Assembly (NCBI GenBank): GCA_015296085.1
Contig: DVDT01000040.1
Coordinates: 62,001 to 126,000, forward strand
Direction of reading: 5' to 3'
DNA from: Trichormus sp. M33_DOE_039
GTDB taxonomy: Bacteria; Cyanobacteriota; Cyanobacteriia; Cyanobacteriales; Nostocaceae
Length of the DNA: 64,000 bases
The position numbers and the translations under genes were made by a program. Numbering within the stretch: position 1 is the first letter of the stretch; every line of letters starts with the position of its first letter. A model generated the notes under the pieces. That model did not search any database. It saw only the letters and a program-made list of their open reading frames with translations, and was not told the origin of the DNA. This document shows, in pieces, positions 43,298 to 53,600 of the stretch.

Positions 43298-45814
43298 CTA
43301 CTGCCTATGTTTCTTGAGAGTCTTGGTTTGAAATAAGCGCATTCCATTTGCAGTTACTAACAAGGAAGTTCCTGTATCTGCTAAGACGGCTACAGCTAAC
43401 CCAACAAAACCAAATGTCCCCAATAGCAGAAATAAACCCTTTGTTACCAGAGAAAAGACCACATTCTGTTGAATTACAGATACGGTGCGACGGCTTAATT
43501 CGACTGCGTAGGCCAGCCGTCTGAGGTCACTACCCACAATCACGACATCGGCTGTCTCTAGCGCAATATCTATTCCACCCACTGCAAAACTAATGTCCGC
43601 CGCAGCTAAGGCTGGTGCATCGTTTATACCATCTCCAACCATACCTACAACCCCAATTCGACGCAACTGCTGAATTTCTTGGAGTTTATCTTCTGGTAAA
43701 AGTTCTGCTTGATACTCTGTAATGCCGACTTGTTGGGCAATTTGCCCTGCAATACGGGCGCGATCGCCTGTTAACATTACCAAGTGCTTCAGTCCCAGCC
43801 GCTTGAGTTGTTGTATTGCTGCCGTTGCTTCTAAGCGGATACCATCAGAAAGGGCGATCACTCCTAATAATTCTTGTTTTGTCCCCACAAGTACTGGAAT
43901 TTGGCCAAGCTGTTCAATTTCAGTCAACAGAGATTCAACTTCACTAGATAAAGAAATACCTTGTTCTGCAAACAACCGTCGATTACCAACTAGGTACAAT
44001 CTCTCACTCCAGGTTGCCTGAATTCCTTTTCCTGGTAGTGCTGTAAAGTTCATAGGTGTTTCCAACTCTATCCCTAGCTCATGAGCTTTAGCCGCGATCG
44101 CCTTTGCTAGTGGATGTTCTGAGCGTTGCTCCAATATGGCTGCAATTTGTAACACCATATTGGCACTGACATTGCCAAATTCATAGACTTTCTGTACAGT
44201 CGGCAGCCCTTGGGTAATCGTACCTGTCTTATCAAAAGCCAGGGTCGTCAGCTGTCCCGCTGTTTCCAGGGCGTTACCACCTTTAAATAAAACTCCTTGA
44301 CGAGTTGCCGCACCAATGGCACTGACAATGGAAACTGGGGTAGAAATGACTAAGGCGCAAGGACAGGCAATAACTAGCATGACCAATGCCCGATAAAACC
44401 AGACATTCCCCGGTTGAGCAAATGCTAAGGGCGGAATGAGAGCAATGGCGATCGCAATCAAAATTACAATCGGGGTGTACACTTGTGCAAATTTATCCAC
44501 CCACTGCTGAGAAGGAGCGCGACTACCCTGGGCTGCTTCTACCAAGTGAATAATCTTAGCAACAGTTGTATCACTAACAGTATGAGTTACTTTGACTTCT
44601 AAAAAGCCCGACTGATTTAATGTGCCAGCAAAGACAGCATCTCCACTTTCTTTCTCTTCTGGGATTGACTCCCCTGTAATCGGTGACTGGTCAATAGCAC
44701 TGACACCAGAAACGACTATGCCATCTAATGCCACGCGCCCTCCTGGTCGAATTGTCAAAATTTCCCCAACTTGAATACTTTCGATGGGAACTGTAACTTC
44801 TTTATTCCCTCGCTTGACGGTAGCTGTAGGGGGAGTTAAATCCATCAGGGCGCGAATCGCATTGCGTGTGCGACCAAAGGTAAAAACTTGTAATGTTGTA
44901 CCTAAAGAAAACAAAAAGACAACTAACGCCCCTTCAAACCAGTCTCCTAAAATCACTGCTCCAGTCACTGAAACAGTCATGAGCAGATTCATATCAGCTC
45001 GGCGCAAGCGCAATTCAAATAAGCCCGCCCTTGCAATTGGATAACCCGCAATTACTATGCCAACACCATAAAATGCTCGTACTATCCAAATAGGTAAAAC
45101 TAAATATTGAGCAATTAAGCCCAAGGCTAATCCTATTCCTGTAAAAATGACACTCTGTCCCCGGCGGTTATTAATCCAGAATTTCCAGTTTGTTGGGTCA
45201 GATTTTTCCGTAGTATGAGCAACTGCATGATCATGGTGGTCATGATTACAGTTGTGAGTATGCTGCTCAGATTTGACCTCATGACTCTGTTCAATCCCAT
45301 AACCCAAGGCTTTTACTCGGTCATAAATAGTTTTTTCGTTGACCTGTTGCGGGTTATAGAATACTTGCATTCGTTGCGTCGCAAAATTAACCGATGCTTC
45401 CCAGACACCTGGAATTTGGCGTAAGCCCACCTCAACTGTTTTGGCACAACTACCACAGTCCATACCTGCAATTTGTGCTTGTAGTGTTTTAGTATCAGCT
45501 ATTTCCACAAGCGAATGGCTGTCACTGTGATGATGATCGTGACCACAATTACAGGAATTAATTTTCTGTTCTGGATCTACCTCAGAACTATTTTCTACTG
45601 TGTAACCTAAAGTCTGAATTCGGTCGTGGATAGTCTTGGTGTTCAAAAGCTGTGGGTTGTAGGACACCCTGATTTTTCCCGTAGCAAAGCTAACTGATGC
45701 CTCAGTAACGCCGCTTAATTGTTGCAAGCCAACTTCAATCGTCTTGGCACAACTGCCACAGTCCATACCACTCACTCGCAAAATCTGGGTTTTCAGGAAA
45801 GGAGTTTGAGTCAT
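43298..45814 (-). CDS. P1B-type heavy-metal ATPase (Zn/Cd/Pb exporter type)
   Basis: An 838-aa metal-exporting ATPase. Two N-terminal HMA domains with GMDCGSCAKT (first at C19/C22) are each followed by a His-rich linker (CNCGHDHHHSDSHS; NHDHHDHAVAH). Then eight membrane helices with the CPC metal-site motif (ACPCALVIS), the TGES phosphatase loop, phospho-acceptor DKTGT and GDGINDAPAL. CPC plus His-rich regions and a divergent SmtB-type repressor point to Zn/Cd/Pb rather than Cu. The frame opens at an ATG at 45916, but family similarity begins at MTQTPFLK and the first ATG is only 17 bp from the operator, so I prefer the start at 45814. Confidence 0.93.
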   Translation of the reverse strand: MTQTPFLKTQILRVSGMDCGSCAKTIEVGLQQLSGVTEASVSFATGKIRVSYNPQLLNTKTIHDRIQTLGYTVENSSEVDPEQKINSCNCGHDHHHSDSHSLVEIADTKTLQAQIAGMDCGSCAKTVEVGLRQIPGVWEASVNFATQRMQVFYNPQQVNEKTIYDRVKALGYGIEQSHEVKSEQHTHNCNHDHHDHAVAHTTEKSDPTNWKFWINNRRGQSVIFTGIGLALGLIAQYLVLPIWIVRAFYGVGIVIAGYPIARAGLFELRLRRADMNLLMTVSVTGAVILGDWFEGALVVFLFSLGTTLQVFTFGRTRNAIRALMDLTPPTATVKRGNKEVTVPIESIQVGEILTIRPGGRVALDGIVVSGVSAIDQSPITGESIPEEKESGDAVFAGTLNQSGFLEVKVTHTVSDTTVAKIIHLVEAAQGSRAPSQQWVDKFAQVYTPIVILIAIAIALIPPLAFAQPGNVWFYRALVMLVIACPCALVISTPVSIVSAIGAATRQGVLFKGGNALETAGQLTTLAFDKTGTITQGLPTVQKVYEFGNVSANMVLQIAAILEQRSEHPLAKAIAAKAHELGIELETPMNFTALPGKGIQATWSERLYLVGNRRLFAEQGISLSSEVESLLTEIEQLGQIPVLVGTKQELLGVIALSDGIRLEATAAIQQLKRLGLKHLVMLTGDRARIAGQIAQQVGITEYQAELLPEDKLQEIQQLRRIGVVGMVGDGINDAPALAAADISFAVGGIDIALETADVVIVGSDLRRLAYAVELSRRTVSVIQQNVVFSLVTKGLFLLLGTFGFVGLAVAVLADTGTSLLVTANGMRLFQTKTLKKHRQ

Positions 45815-45932
45815 AGCAGTTTGAAGCTGACAGAGTTTAGTACGGGCTGACGCGATCGCAACGACAATCAAGGCTTTGTGGCCTCCGTTGGGACTGAGCG
45901 TAAGTCTTGTACCCATATTTTAATACAACATC

Positions 45933-45946
45933 TGAATAAATGTTCA
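45933..45946. promoter_or_regulatory. SmtB/ArsR-type operator
   Basis: TGAATA-AA-TGTTCA, an imperfect 6-2-6 inverted repeat at the centre of the divergent promoter. It matches the core of the 12-2-12 operators bound by SmtB/ZiaR-type repressors. One mismatch (TGAATA against TGAACA) in the left half. Confidence 0.7.
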
Positions 45947-46009
45947 ACTGTACAATGTTTTAATTTTGGTTAAGATTGAAATTAATAACCATTATTAAAA
46001 TGCCACCTA

Positions 46010-46405
46010 ATGAACAAACGACAGAGTGAAAAAGAATTAGGATTGCTTGAGAATGCAGACCTACCAAAGTGTGGTACGCATTTGGTACATCTGGATAATG
46101 TGCGGTCAATCCAAACACAAATCTTGCCTCCAGGTAAGGCGCAACAGATGGCAGAAATCTTTGGCATACTTGCAGATCCAAATCGGTTGCGGCTGATATC
46201 AGCTTTGGCTTCCCAAGAGTTGTGTGTTTGTGATTTAGCTGCATTAACGAAAATGACTGAATCAGCAGTTTCTCATCAACTGCGATTATTGAAAGCGATG
46301 CGTTTAGTTAGTTATCGCCGAGAAGGTAAAAACGTCTATTACAGCTTGGCTGACAATCACATTATTAATTTGTATTGTTCTTTAGTACAACATTTAGATG
46401 AGTAA
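46010..46405 (+). CDS. ArsR/SmtB-family zinc-type metalloregulator
   Basis: A 131-aa winged-helix repressor. The recognition region is ELCVCDLAALTKMTESAVSH. The C-terminal helix reads DNHIINLYCSLVQHLDE, reproducing the alpha-5 zinc site of SmtB (D-x-H ... H-x-x-E). A Cys/His-bearing N-terminus (CGTHLVHLD) gives the ligands for an additional alpha-3N-like site, as in ZiaR/AztR. It is divergent from the P1B ATPase with the operator between them, so it very likely represses the exporter until Zn (or Cd/Pb) binds. ATG at 46010; the upstream AT-rich DNA offers no strong Shine-Dalgarno. Confidence 0.93.
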   Translation: MNKRQSEKELGLLENADLPKCGTHLVHLDNVRSIQTQILPPGKAQQMAEIFGILADPNRLRLISALASQELCVCDLAALTKMTESAVSHQLRLLKAMRLVSYRREGKNVYYSLADNHIINLYCSLVQHLDE

Positions 46406-46566
46406 AATTATTTAACGTTGACCACGTTGTTTAATGTAATAGCAAAGATATGGGAAAAACACGACTATGTATAGTTATCAACTCAGTTCATAAAATATTG
46501 ATGCAAGAAATCTAGTAATTTTTAATAAGTGGTAGTTGCAACTGTAAAATTAGTACTTAATATAAT

Positions 46567-47643
46567 CTACACAGAGCGTAAGAAGACTGTAAAAATACTA
46601 CCCTTGGGACGATTATCTTCGACAGAAATAGTACCGTGATGTGCCTCAATTGCCATTTTGCAAAAAGCCAATCCTAACCCAATTTGCGAAACTTCTGGCA
46701 TTCGTGTGCCAATCTCATACTTTTCAAAAATGCTTTGACGTAATTTTTGAGGTATTCCCAAACCGGAATCAACAACTTGTAATTTAGTACCTGTGGCTAA
46801 ATACTCTGCTCTCAGGGTAACTTGAGCATTAGATGGGGAAAATTTAATTGCGTTAGAGAGTAAATTATCCAAAACTCGGCGGAAGATAGGTAAATCTACT
46901 TTCACCATGCTCCCTGGACTGGGCAATTCGCTGACAAGATGGAGATTTTTGTGTTGAGCGATCGCCTCAACACCTGCCAACGCTGAAATACAAAGTCCAC
47001 ATAGGTCTACTTCAGTCAAGTTAAGAACCATTCTGCCCGATTCTAACTTAGCCATAATTAGCAAGCTATCAATCAAAGATTGCATTTGTTGAGCTGCGAG
47101 GACGATTTTATGTGTCTTTTGTTCATGCTTTTCGGCTGATAAACCAGGAAACCGGAGAATCTCATTAGAGACGATAATACTGGTAAGCGGATTTCGCAAG
47201 TCATGCACAATCATATTGACCATATCTTCTCGCAGATTCAACAAAGTCTGCAATTTATCGTACTGCTGCTTGATCCGCAGCATAGAATTCACTCTGGCTC
47301 TTAACTCTACACCGTTGACTGGCTTACTAATAAAATCATCAGCCCCAGCTGCCATACATTTAGCTAAATCTTCTTTAGCCGTTAATGCCGTCACCATAAT
47401 AATAGGAACGACCTGCCATTGTGGGTCAGATTTGAGTCTGCGGCATACTTCCATGCCATCTAAATCGGGCATCATCACATCTAACAAAATCACATCAGGT
47501 TGAAAACTATCAAGATAATCAATAGCTTGTTGACCAGTGGGGGCGTAATGTAATTCGTAGTTTTCGCCATCTAGCAGAGTTTCAATGACATCAAAGTTAT
47601 CTGGCTCATCATCAATAATCAAAATAGAGTGTTGATTATTCAT
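46567..47643 (-). CDS. REC-HisKA-HATPase hybrid kinase (response-regulator-first)
   Basis: A 358-aa cytosolic protein. Receiver at 1-125 with acidic pair DDE (11-13), phospho-acceptor D55 (ILLDVMMPD) and K107 region (FISKPVNG); HisKA with H147 in IVHDLRNPLTS; HATPase with VDSGLGIP and GLGLAFC boxes. Architectures with an N-terminal receiver and an H-D-L-R-N-P histidine box are common in cyanobacteria and usually receive phosphate from, or modulate, a larger hybrid kinase. It starts 12 bp after the 2172-aa kinase gene and is the last gene of the four-gene two-component operon. ATG at 47643. Confidence 0.93.
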   Translation of the reverse strand: MNNQHSILIIDDEPDNFDVIETLLDGENYELHYAPTGQQAIDYLDSFQPDVILLDVMMPDLDGMEVCRRLKSDPQWQVVPIIMVTALTAKEDLAKCMAAGADDFISKPVNGVELRARVNSMLRIKQQYDKLQTLLNLREDMVNMIVHDLRNPLTSIIVSNEILRFPGLSAEKHEQKTHKIVLAAQQMQSLIDSLLIMAKLESGRMVLNLTEVDLCGLCISALAGVEAIAQHKNLHLVSELPSPGSMVKVDLPIFRRVLDNLLSNAIKFSPSNAQVTLRAEYLATGTKLQVVDSGLGIPQKLRQSIFEKYEIGTRMPEVSQIGLGLAFCKMAIEAHHGTISVEDNRPKGSIFTVFLRSV

Positions 47644-47655
47644 CTCAAATCCCCA

Positions 47656-50600
47656 CTACCTGGTTAAAAGTTTTTGAATTGTTGCTATGAGCTGTTTGAG
47701 TTTTATAGGTTTGGTTAAATATTCATTAGCTCCAGCTGCTAGACAAGTTTCGCGATCGCCTGGCATAGCCAGTGCTGTTAAGGCAATTATGGGAACATCA
47801 ACAAATTGCTCATCGCCCCGAATCCGGCGAATGGCTTCCAATCCGTCCATTTCTGGCATTTGGATATCCATCACAATCAGGTCGGGATGTTGAGTATAAA
47901 GCTGCTCAATCGCTTTTTGTCCATTGTTGGCGATCGCTAGTCGATATCCTCGACTTTCTAGATACCCAGACATTGTATTGATATTAGCTTGATTATCTTC
48001 TGCCAGTAAAATCAAAGCAGATGTGACAGTGGGTTTTGGTAATACATTAACAACAGCCGACTCAGCACTGATAGGAGGTTGTAACTGATCTAGAGTTGCC
48101 CCAAATTGGGCGCGGGTAATCGGTTTGACCAGATATGCAAATGCTCCCTCAGCCAGACCTTTGATGCGCTCATCCATAACTGAGATAATCAAAACGGGGA
48201 TTTCTTGAGTTTGTGGGTGAAGCTTGAGTTGCTTCAGCACGTCCCAACCTGATACGTTTGGTAGTTGTAGATCCAAAATCACTAGTGCTGGACGAACACG
48301 TATAACTTCATCTACTGCGCCTTCGCCCATTGCATAGACGACACATTGCATTCCCATGTCACTAAGGTAGCGAGTAATCTGGTCAGCTGCGGCGATCGAA
48401 TCTTCGATAATCAACACTGGGGCATTCTTAGCCAGGAAGTAATGTTTGGGTAACTGAGCTACAACTGGTTTTGTAGGAACATGATCACTGCGGAGATAGG
48501 GAATACGGACAGTGAAACAACTACCTTTTCCCACCTGACTAGTAACTGAGACAGAGCCACCATGTAAGGTAGTAATTCGTTGTACTAGTGCCAAACCTAG
48601 ACCAGTGCCGTTGTACTGGCGGTTGAGGCTGCTGTCCAGTTGTATAAAAGGTTGAAATAATTTGCCGATGTCTTCAGAGGCAATACCGATGCCGGTGTCA
48701 CTGACACAGAAATTGATGTGAGGGGGCTGAGAAGACAGGCAAGAATTTATGTCTTCTGTTCCTCTGTTCCGCCCTGCGGGTTCCTCTGCTTCTCCTGCTC
48801 CCTCTTCCAGCCAAACCGTGAGCTTCACCGTACCGCCTTCTGGGGTGAATTTGACGGCATTGCTGAGTAGATTGATGAGTACTTGGCGCAGACGGCGATC
48901 GTCGGCTTGGATACTACCTAGATGAGCAGGAATGTCGGTAATGAGGCGAATATTTTTTTTCAATGCCATCTGTTTGATAAACACCAGACTTGTATCACAA
49001 AGGCCTTTGATGGGAGTGCTACTTAGTTGTAGTTCCAGTTTGCCCGATTCAATTTTAGATAAGTCGAGGATGTCATTAATCAATTCGAGGAGGTGTCTAC
49101 CACTGCGCTCAATGGTGGCGATCGCTTTTGCTTGCTGTTCATTAATCACACCAAACACACCTTCCTGAAATCCTTCAGACATACCCAGAATGGCGTTTAA
49201 GGGGGTTCGCAATTCATGACTCATGTTAGCTAGAAATTCATCTTTGAGACGAGTGGCACGGGCAAGTTCGGCGTTGGCGTTGGCTAATTGCTCATTTGTG
49301 TGCTGCAATTTTTCTTCAGCTTGTTTGCGATCGGTAATATCTTCGTAAGACCCCAGAATACCAATTACTTCACCTGTACTGTTAGTCAGGGGAATTTTGC
49401 TAGTTCTTAACCAAATATGCGAACCGTCCTGGTTTTCCATTGGTTCTTCATAACCGAGTTTGGCCGTTCCAGTCGCAATCACGAGCGCATCGTCTGCACG
49501 ATAAATGGCTGCTTGTTTTACCCAAGGTAGGTCAAAGTCATTTTTGCCGATAATATTGTCAGGATGAGGCAATTGAGCATCCTGAGCAAAGGCGGGGTTG
49601 CAACCGATATATTGCAATTGGCAATCTTTCCAGAAGACACGTTGAGGAATCGTATCCAAAACTAATTGCAGCATTGTACGTGATGCTTGTAACTCTTGTT
49701 CTGCCCGTTTGCGTTCGCGGATATCAAATAGGGTGGAACGACTATATAAATAATTGCCTTCTGCATCCTTGACGGCAGTAGCACTAATAATCACGGGCAG
49801 AACTGTGCCATCTTTACAGATCATCTCAAACTCTAAATCCTTCACCCAACCCCTGTTTTTAAAGCGAGGATAGTTTTGCAAAAATGCCCGACGGCTAGGT
49901 TCAGTGAAAAAGTTCAGTAGAGGTTGACCAATCATTTCTTCATGGGTATAACCCAACAATTGCAGTTCTGTCTCGTTGACGCGAATAATTCGGCCTGCGC
50001 TGTCGAGGGAATGGTAGCCACAAGGTGCTTTGTTGTACAAATCTTCGACTTCACGGGCATATTTAGCCAGTGCTTCTTCACCTTGTTTGCGATCGCTGAT
50101 GTCAGTTACCCGCACTAGATTCATGGTACGGCCAGCTATTGTAATGGGCTTGGCGGCAATGTTTCCCCAGAAAATTTTGCCTTTACACGTTACATATTCA
50201 ATTTCTTGACTCCAAAATCCTTTGAACTGCATTTGTGCCACGATCGCCGCAATCTCTTCTGAGGAGAATTGACGGTGCTGGAGTGAATGTCCTTCAATCC
50301 CTAACAGTTCAGATTTTTTAGCAGCGTCAAATAATTCTACTGCTCGCCGATTACAATCGAGAGTGAGTAGTGTTACAGGATCAACTAGAAACAACGCATC
50401 AGCAGATTCGTCAAAAATGATCTCCCGCAAATCTCGATTACGAATCAGTTCTTGCTCGGCTTTTTTATGCTCAGTAATGTCAAAGTTGACTCCAACGACC
50501 CGTAAAGGTTGACCTTGCTGATCACAATGTAACAGCCCATAGGCTTTGAGGTAACAAATATTGCCACTGGGTTGAATGATACGGAACTCGACGTTATATT

Positions 50601-53600
50601 CTTGTTGATGGTGCAGAACTTGTTGAATATTTGCCAAGACGCGATCGCAATCATCAGGATGGATAAAATTAAACCAACTATCAAAACTACCGTCAAAATC
50701 CCTCTGGCTGACTCCATATAGTTCGTACATCCGCTCATCCCAAATTTGGGCAGCATGAACAAAATCATATTCCCAGATGCCGAACCCTCCTGATTTAATA
50801 GCCAGGGTCAAGCGTTCCGAGAGGTGACATAGCTGTTCCTCATATTGTTTGCGCTTTGTGATATCTGTGAGCGTGCCAACATAGTGAGTAATTGTGCCAT
50901 TGGAATCGGTTTCGGGCAGGACATGACAGTAAAACCAGTTGCAGTTACCATCTGGGAGTAAATGTCTGCCTTCACTTTGGTAGAGTTTTGGTTGGCTAAA
51001 TCCTTGTTGAGACCATTGTGTGAGTATGCGATCGCGGTCTTCTGGATGTAGTGTTTCTAGCCAGCTTATGCCCAATGCAGCTGCAATTGGTCTACCTGTC
51101 ATCTCGCTCCAACGTTCGTTGACATAGACACATTTACCCGCAGCATCTAGGCGGAAAATAGCCACGGGAGCAGCTTCAGTCAAGGTAGCATAGCGGCGTT
51201 CGCTTTCTCTCAGGGCTGATTCTACTTGCTGACGCTCGGTAATATCATAGTTAATGCCAACCATGCGTTGTGGTTCGCCAAGGTGATTGCGTTGCACAAG
51301 AGCCGCGGCCTGGATGTAGCGAATACTGCCATCAGCACCCACAATGCGAAATTCCACATCAAATTCCCGCTTTCCTTGCACTGCATCCTGAAGGGCTGTT
51401 TCTGTTTTTACCCGATCATCGGGATGGAGGGCATTGAGCCAATCTTGGTATGTGGCAGTCGTTACAGACCGTTGTAAGCCATACAATTCATACATCCGGT
51501 CATCCCAGTATGCTTCATTGACCATATCCCAGTCCCACGTGCCAATATTGGCTGACTTGAGTGCCAATGCCAATCGATCTGAGAGATTACTCAGCTGTTG
51601 TTCAGTTTCTCGACGCTCAGTAATATCAAGGATAATGCTGATCAATTGGCTGGGCTGGCCATCAGCATCTAATATCACTTCACCCCGTGAAAGTAAATAA
51701 CGTAAACTCTGATCTGGACGATAACAGCGATACTCTAGCTCATAACATAGCTCTTGAGCGATCGCTTGCTGCACTACCAAGGCTTGATGATGGCGATCGT
51801 CTGGATGTATGCACTCTAGCATTTCTGCGTAAGTGGGCGTACCAGACTGAGGATTGCGTCCAAAAATGTCAAAGACTTCTTGTGACCAGATCATCTCTTG
51901 GGTGAGCAAATTCAGTTCCCAGCTACCTAGATGAGCAATTCTTTGGGCAGCAGCAAGGTTAGCGGCATTTTTGCGGAGTTGGGCTTCCATCTGTTTTTGC
52001 TGCGTAATATCTTTGGCAATCCCTACACCGCCAATCATCACTCCTTCGGCATTACATAAGGGTTTAACTGAGAGAGAGACAGGAAAGCGCGAGCCATCTT
52101 TACGAATGAAAGTCCACTCATCCTTGTGATGAACTGACTGATTTGTGGAGATCAAGTTTTTTCCTGGGGCTATTTCTGTGCCTAGTGCTTGTGCGTGTTG
52201 TTGAATTTCCTCCGGGTCGTGGAAGATCATAGGAGTTACCTTACCCACTACTTCCTCGGCTGTATAACCCAACATTTTCTGGGCAGCTGGGTTAAAGGTT
52301 TGAACTATTCCCTCAGAGTTAGTAGAAGTAATGGCATAATCGGTAGAAGCTAGGATGGCTTGTTGCAGATTCATCAGCTCATGTAATTGGGCTTCTGCTT
52401 GTTTGCGAGTGGTAATATCTGTTTCTGAACCACTCATGCGGATGACATTGCCTGCTTCATCCCACAGTGCTTGACCCCGGTCTAATATCCACAAATATGA
52501 ACCATTTTTGCAATGTACTCGATATTCTTCTTGGAAGAATGGTGTTTTGTGGGCAAAGTGATCAGCGATCGCTGCCATTATGCGATCGCAATCATCGGGA
52601 TGAATGCGACTTGACCATTCTTCTGGGCTGGAGCTAATTTCATCTTCATTAAAGCCCCGCATTTGTTTCCAGCGAGTCGAGAAGAACATCTGATTGGTTT
52701 TAATATTCCAGTCCCAGATCCCATCTTTGCTGCCACGTAGTGCCAACTGCCAGCGTTCTTCGCTCTCTCTTAAGGCTGCTGTGCGCTGTTCCACTCTAGC
52801 TTCTAGTTCTTGATTGAGTTGTTGTAGTGCTTGTTGTGTTAATCTTCGCTCGCTAATGTCCTCAATCACACTGATCAAGTATTGCGGATGATCAAAAGCA
52901 TTGCGGACTAAAGAAACTGTCAGTTTAATCCAGACAGTCGTTCCATCCTTGCGAATATAGCGTTTCTCCATTGAGTAGGTCGAAATTGCACCTGAGAGCA
53001 AGATTTTTACTTGCTCTAAATCATCTGCTAAATCGTCGGGATGGGTAATCTTCTGAAATGTCAAAGTCTTGAGTTCAGATTGGTTGTAGCCGATAATGTC
53101 AGCAAATCGTTGGTTAACACGCAAAAACTCCCCATGCAATGATACATGGCTAATTCCCACTGCTGCTTGTTCAAAGGTACTGCGAAATCGCTCTTCACTT
53201 TCCCAGAGAGTTTTCTCGGCGCGGTTGCGTTCTCTCAGTTGTTTTTGTGCTATCTCGTAGGCACTTGCTTGTTGAATAGCGATCGCTATTTGTACTGCCA
53301 GTTGCTCCAACAATTCTAATTCCGCTGCTTGCCATTGACGTGGTGCAGTACATTGGTGAGCAATTAGTAATCCCCACAGGCGGTTGCTCACCAAAATCGG
53401 CACAACCAGATTAGCTTTGACTTCAAATTGTTCCAGCAGTCGCACATGACAGCCGCTTAAGCCAGCATCATAAATGTTATTGATCGCCCGTGTTTTTCCT
53501 AGGCGATACTCGATTCCCGCCCCTTGTTGCCAGCAGGTATCCCGAATCTGTTTACCTAAACTTACCGTCCAGCCAGGTAGCACTGACTCCGACACCACAG

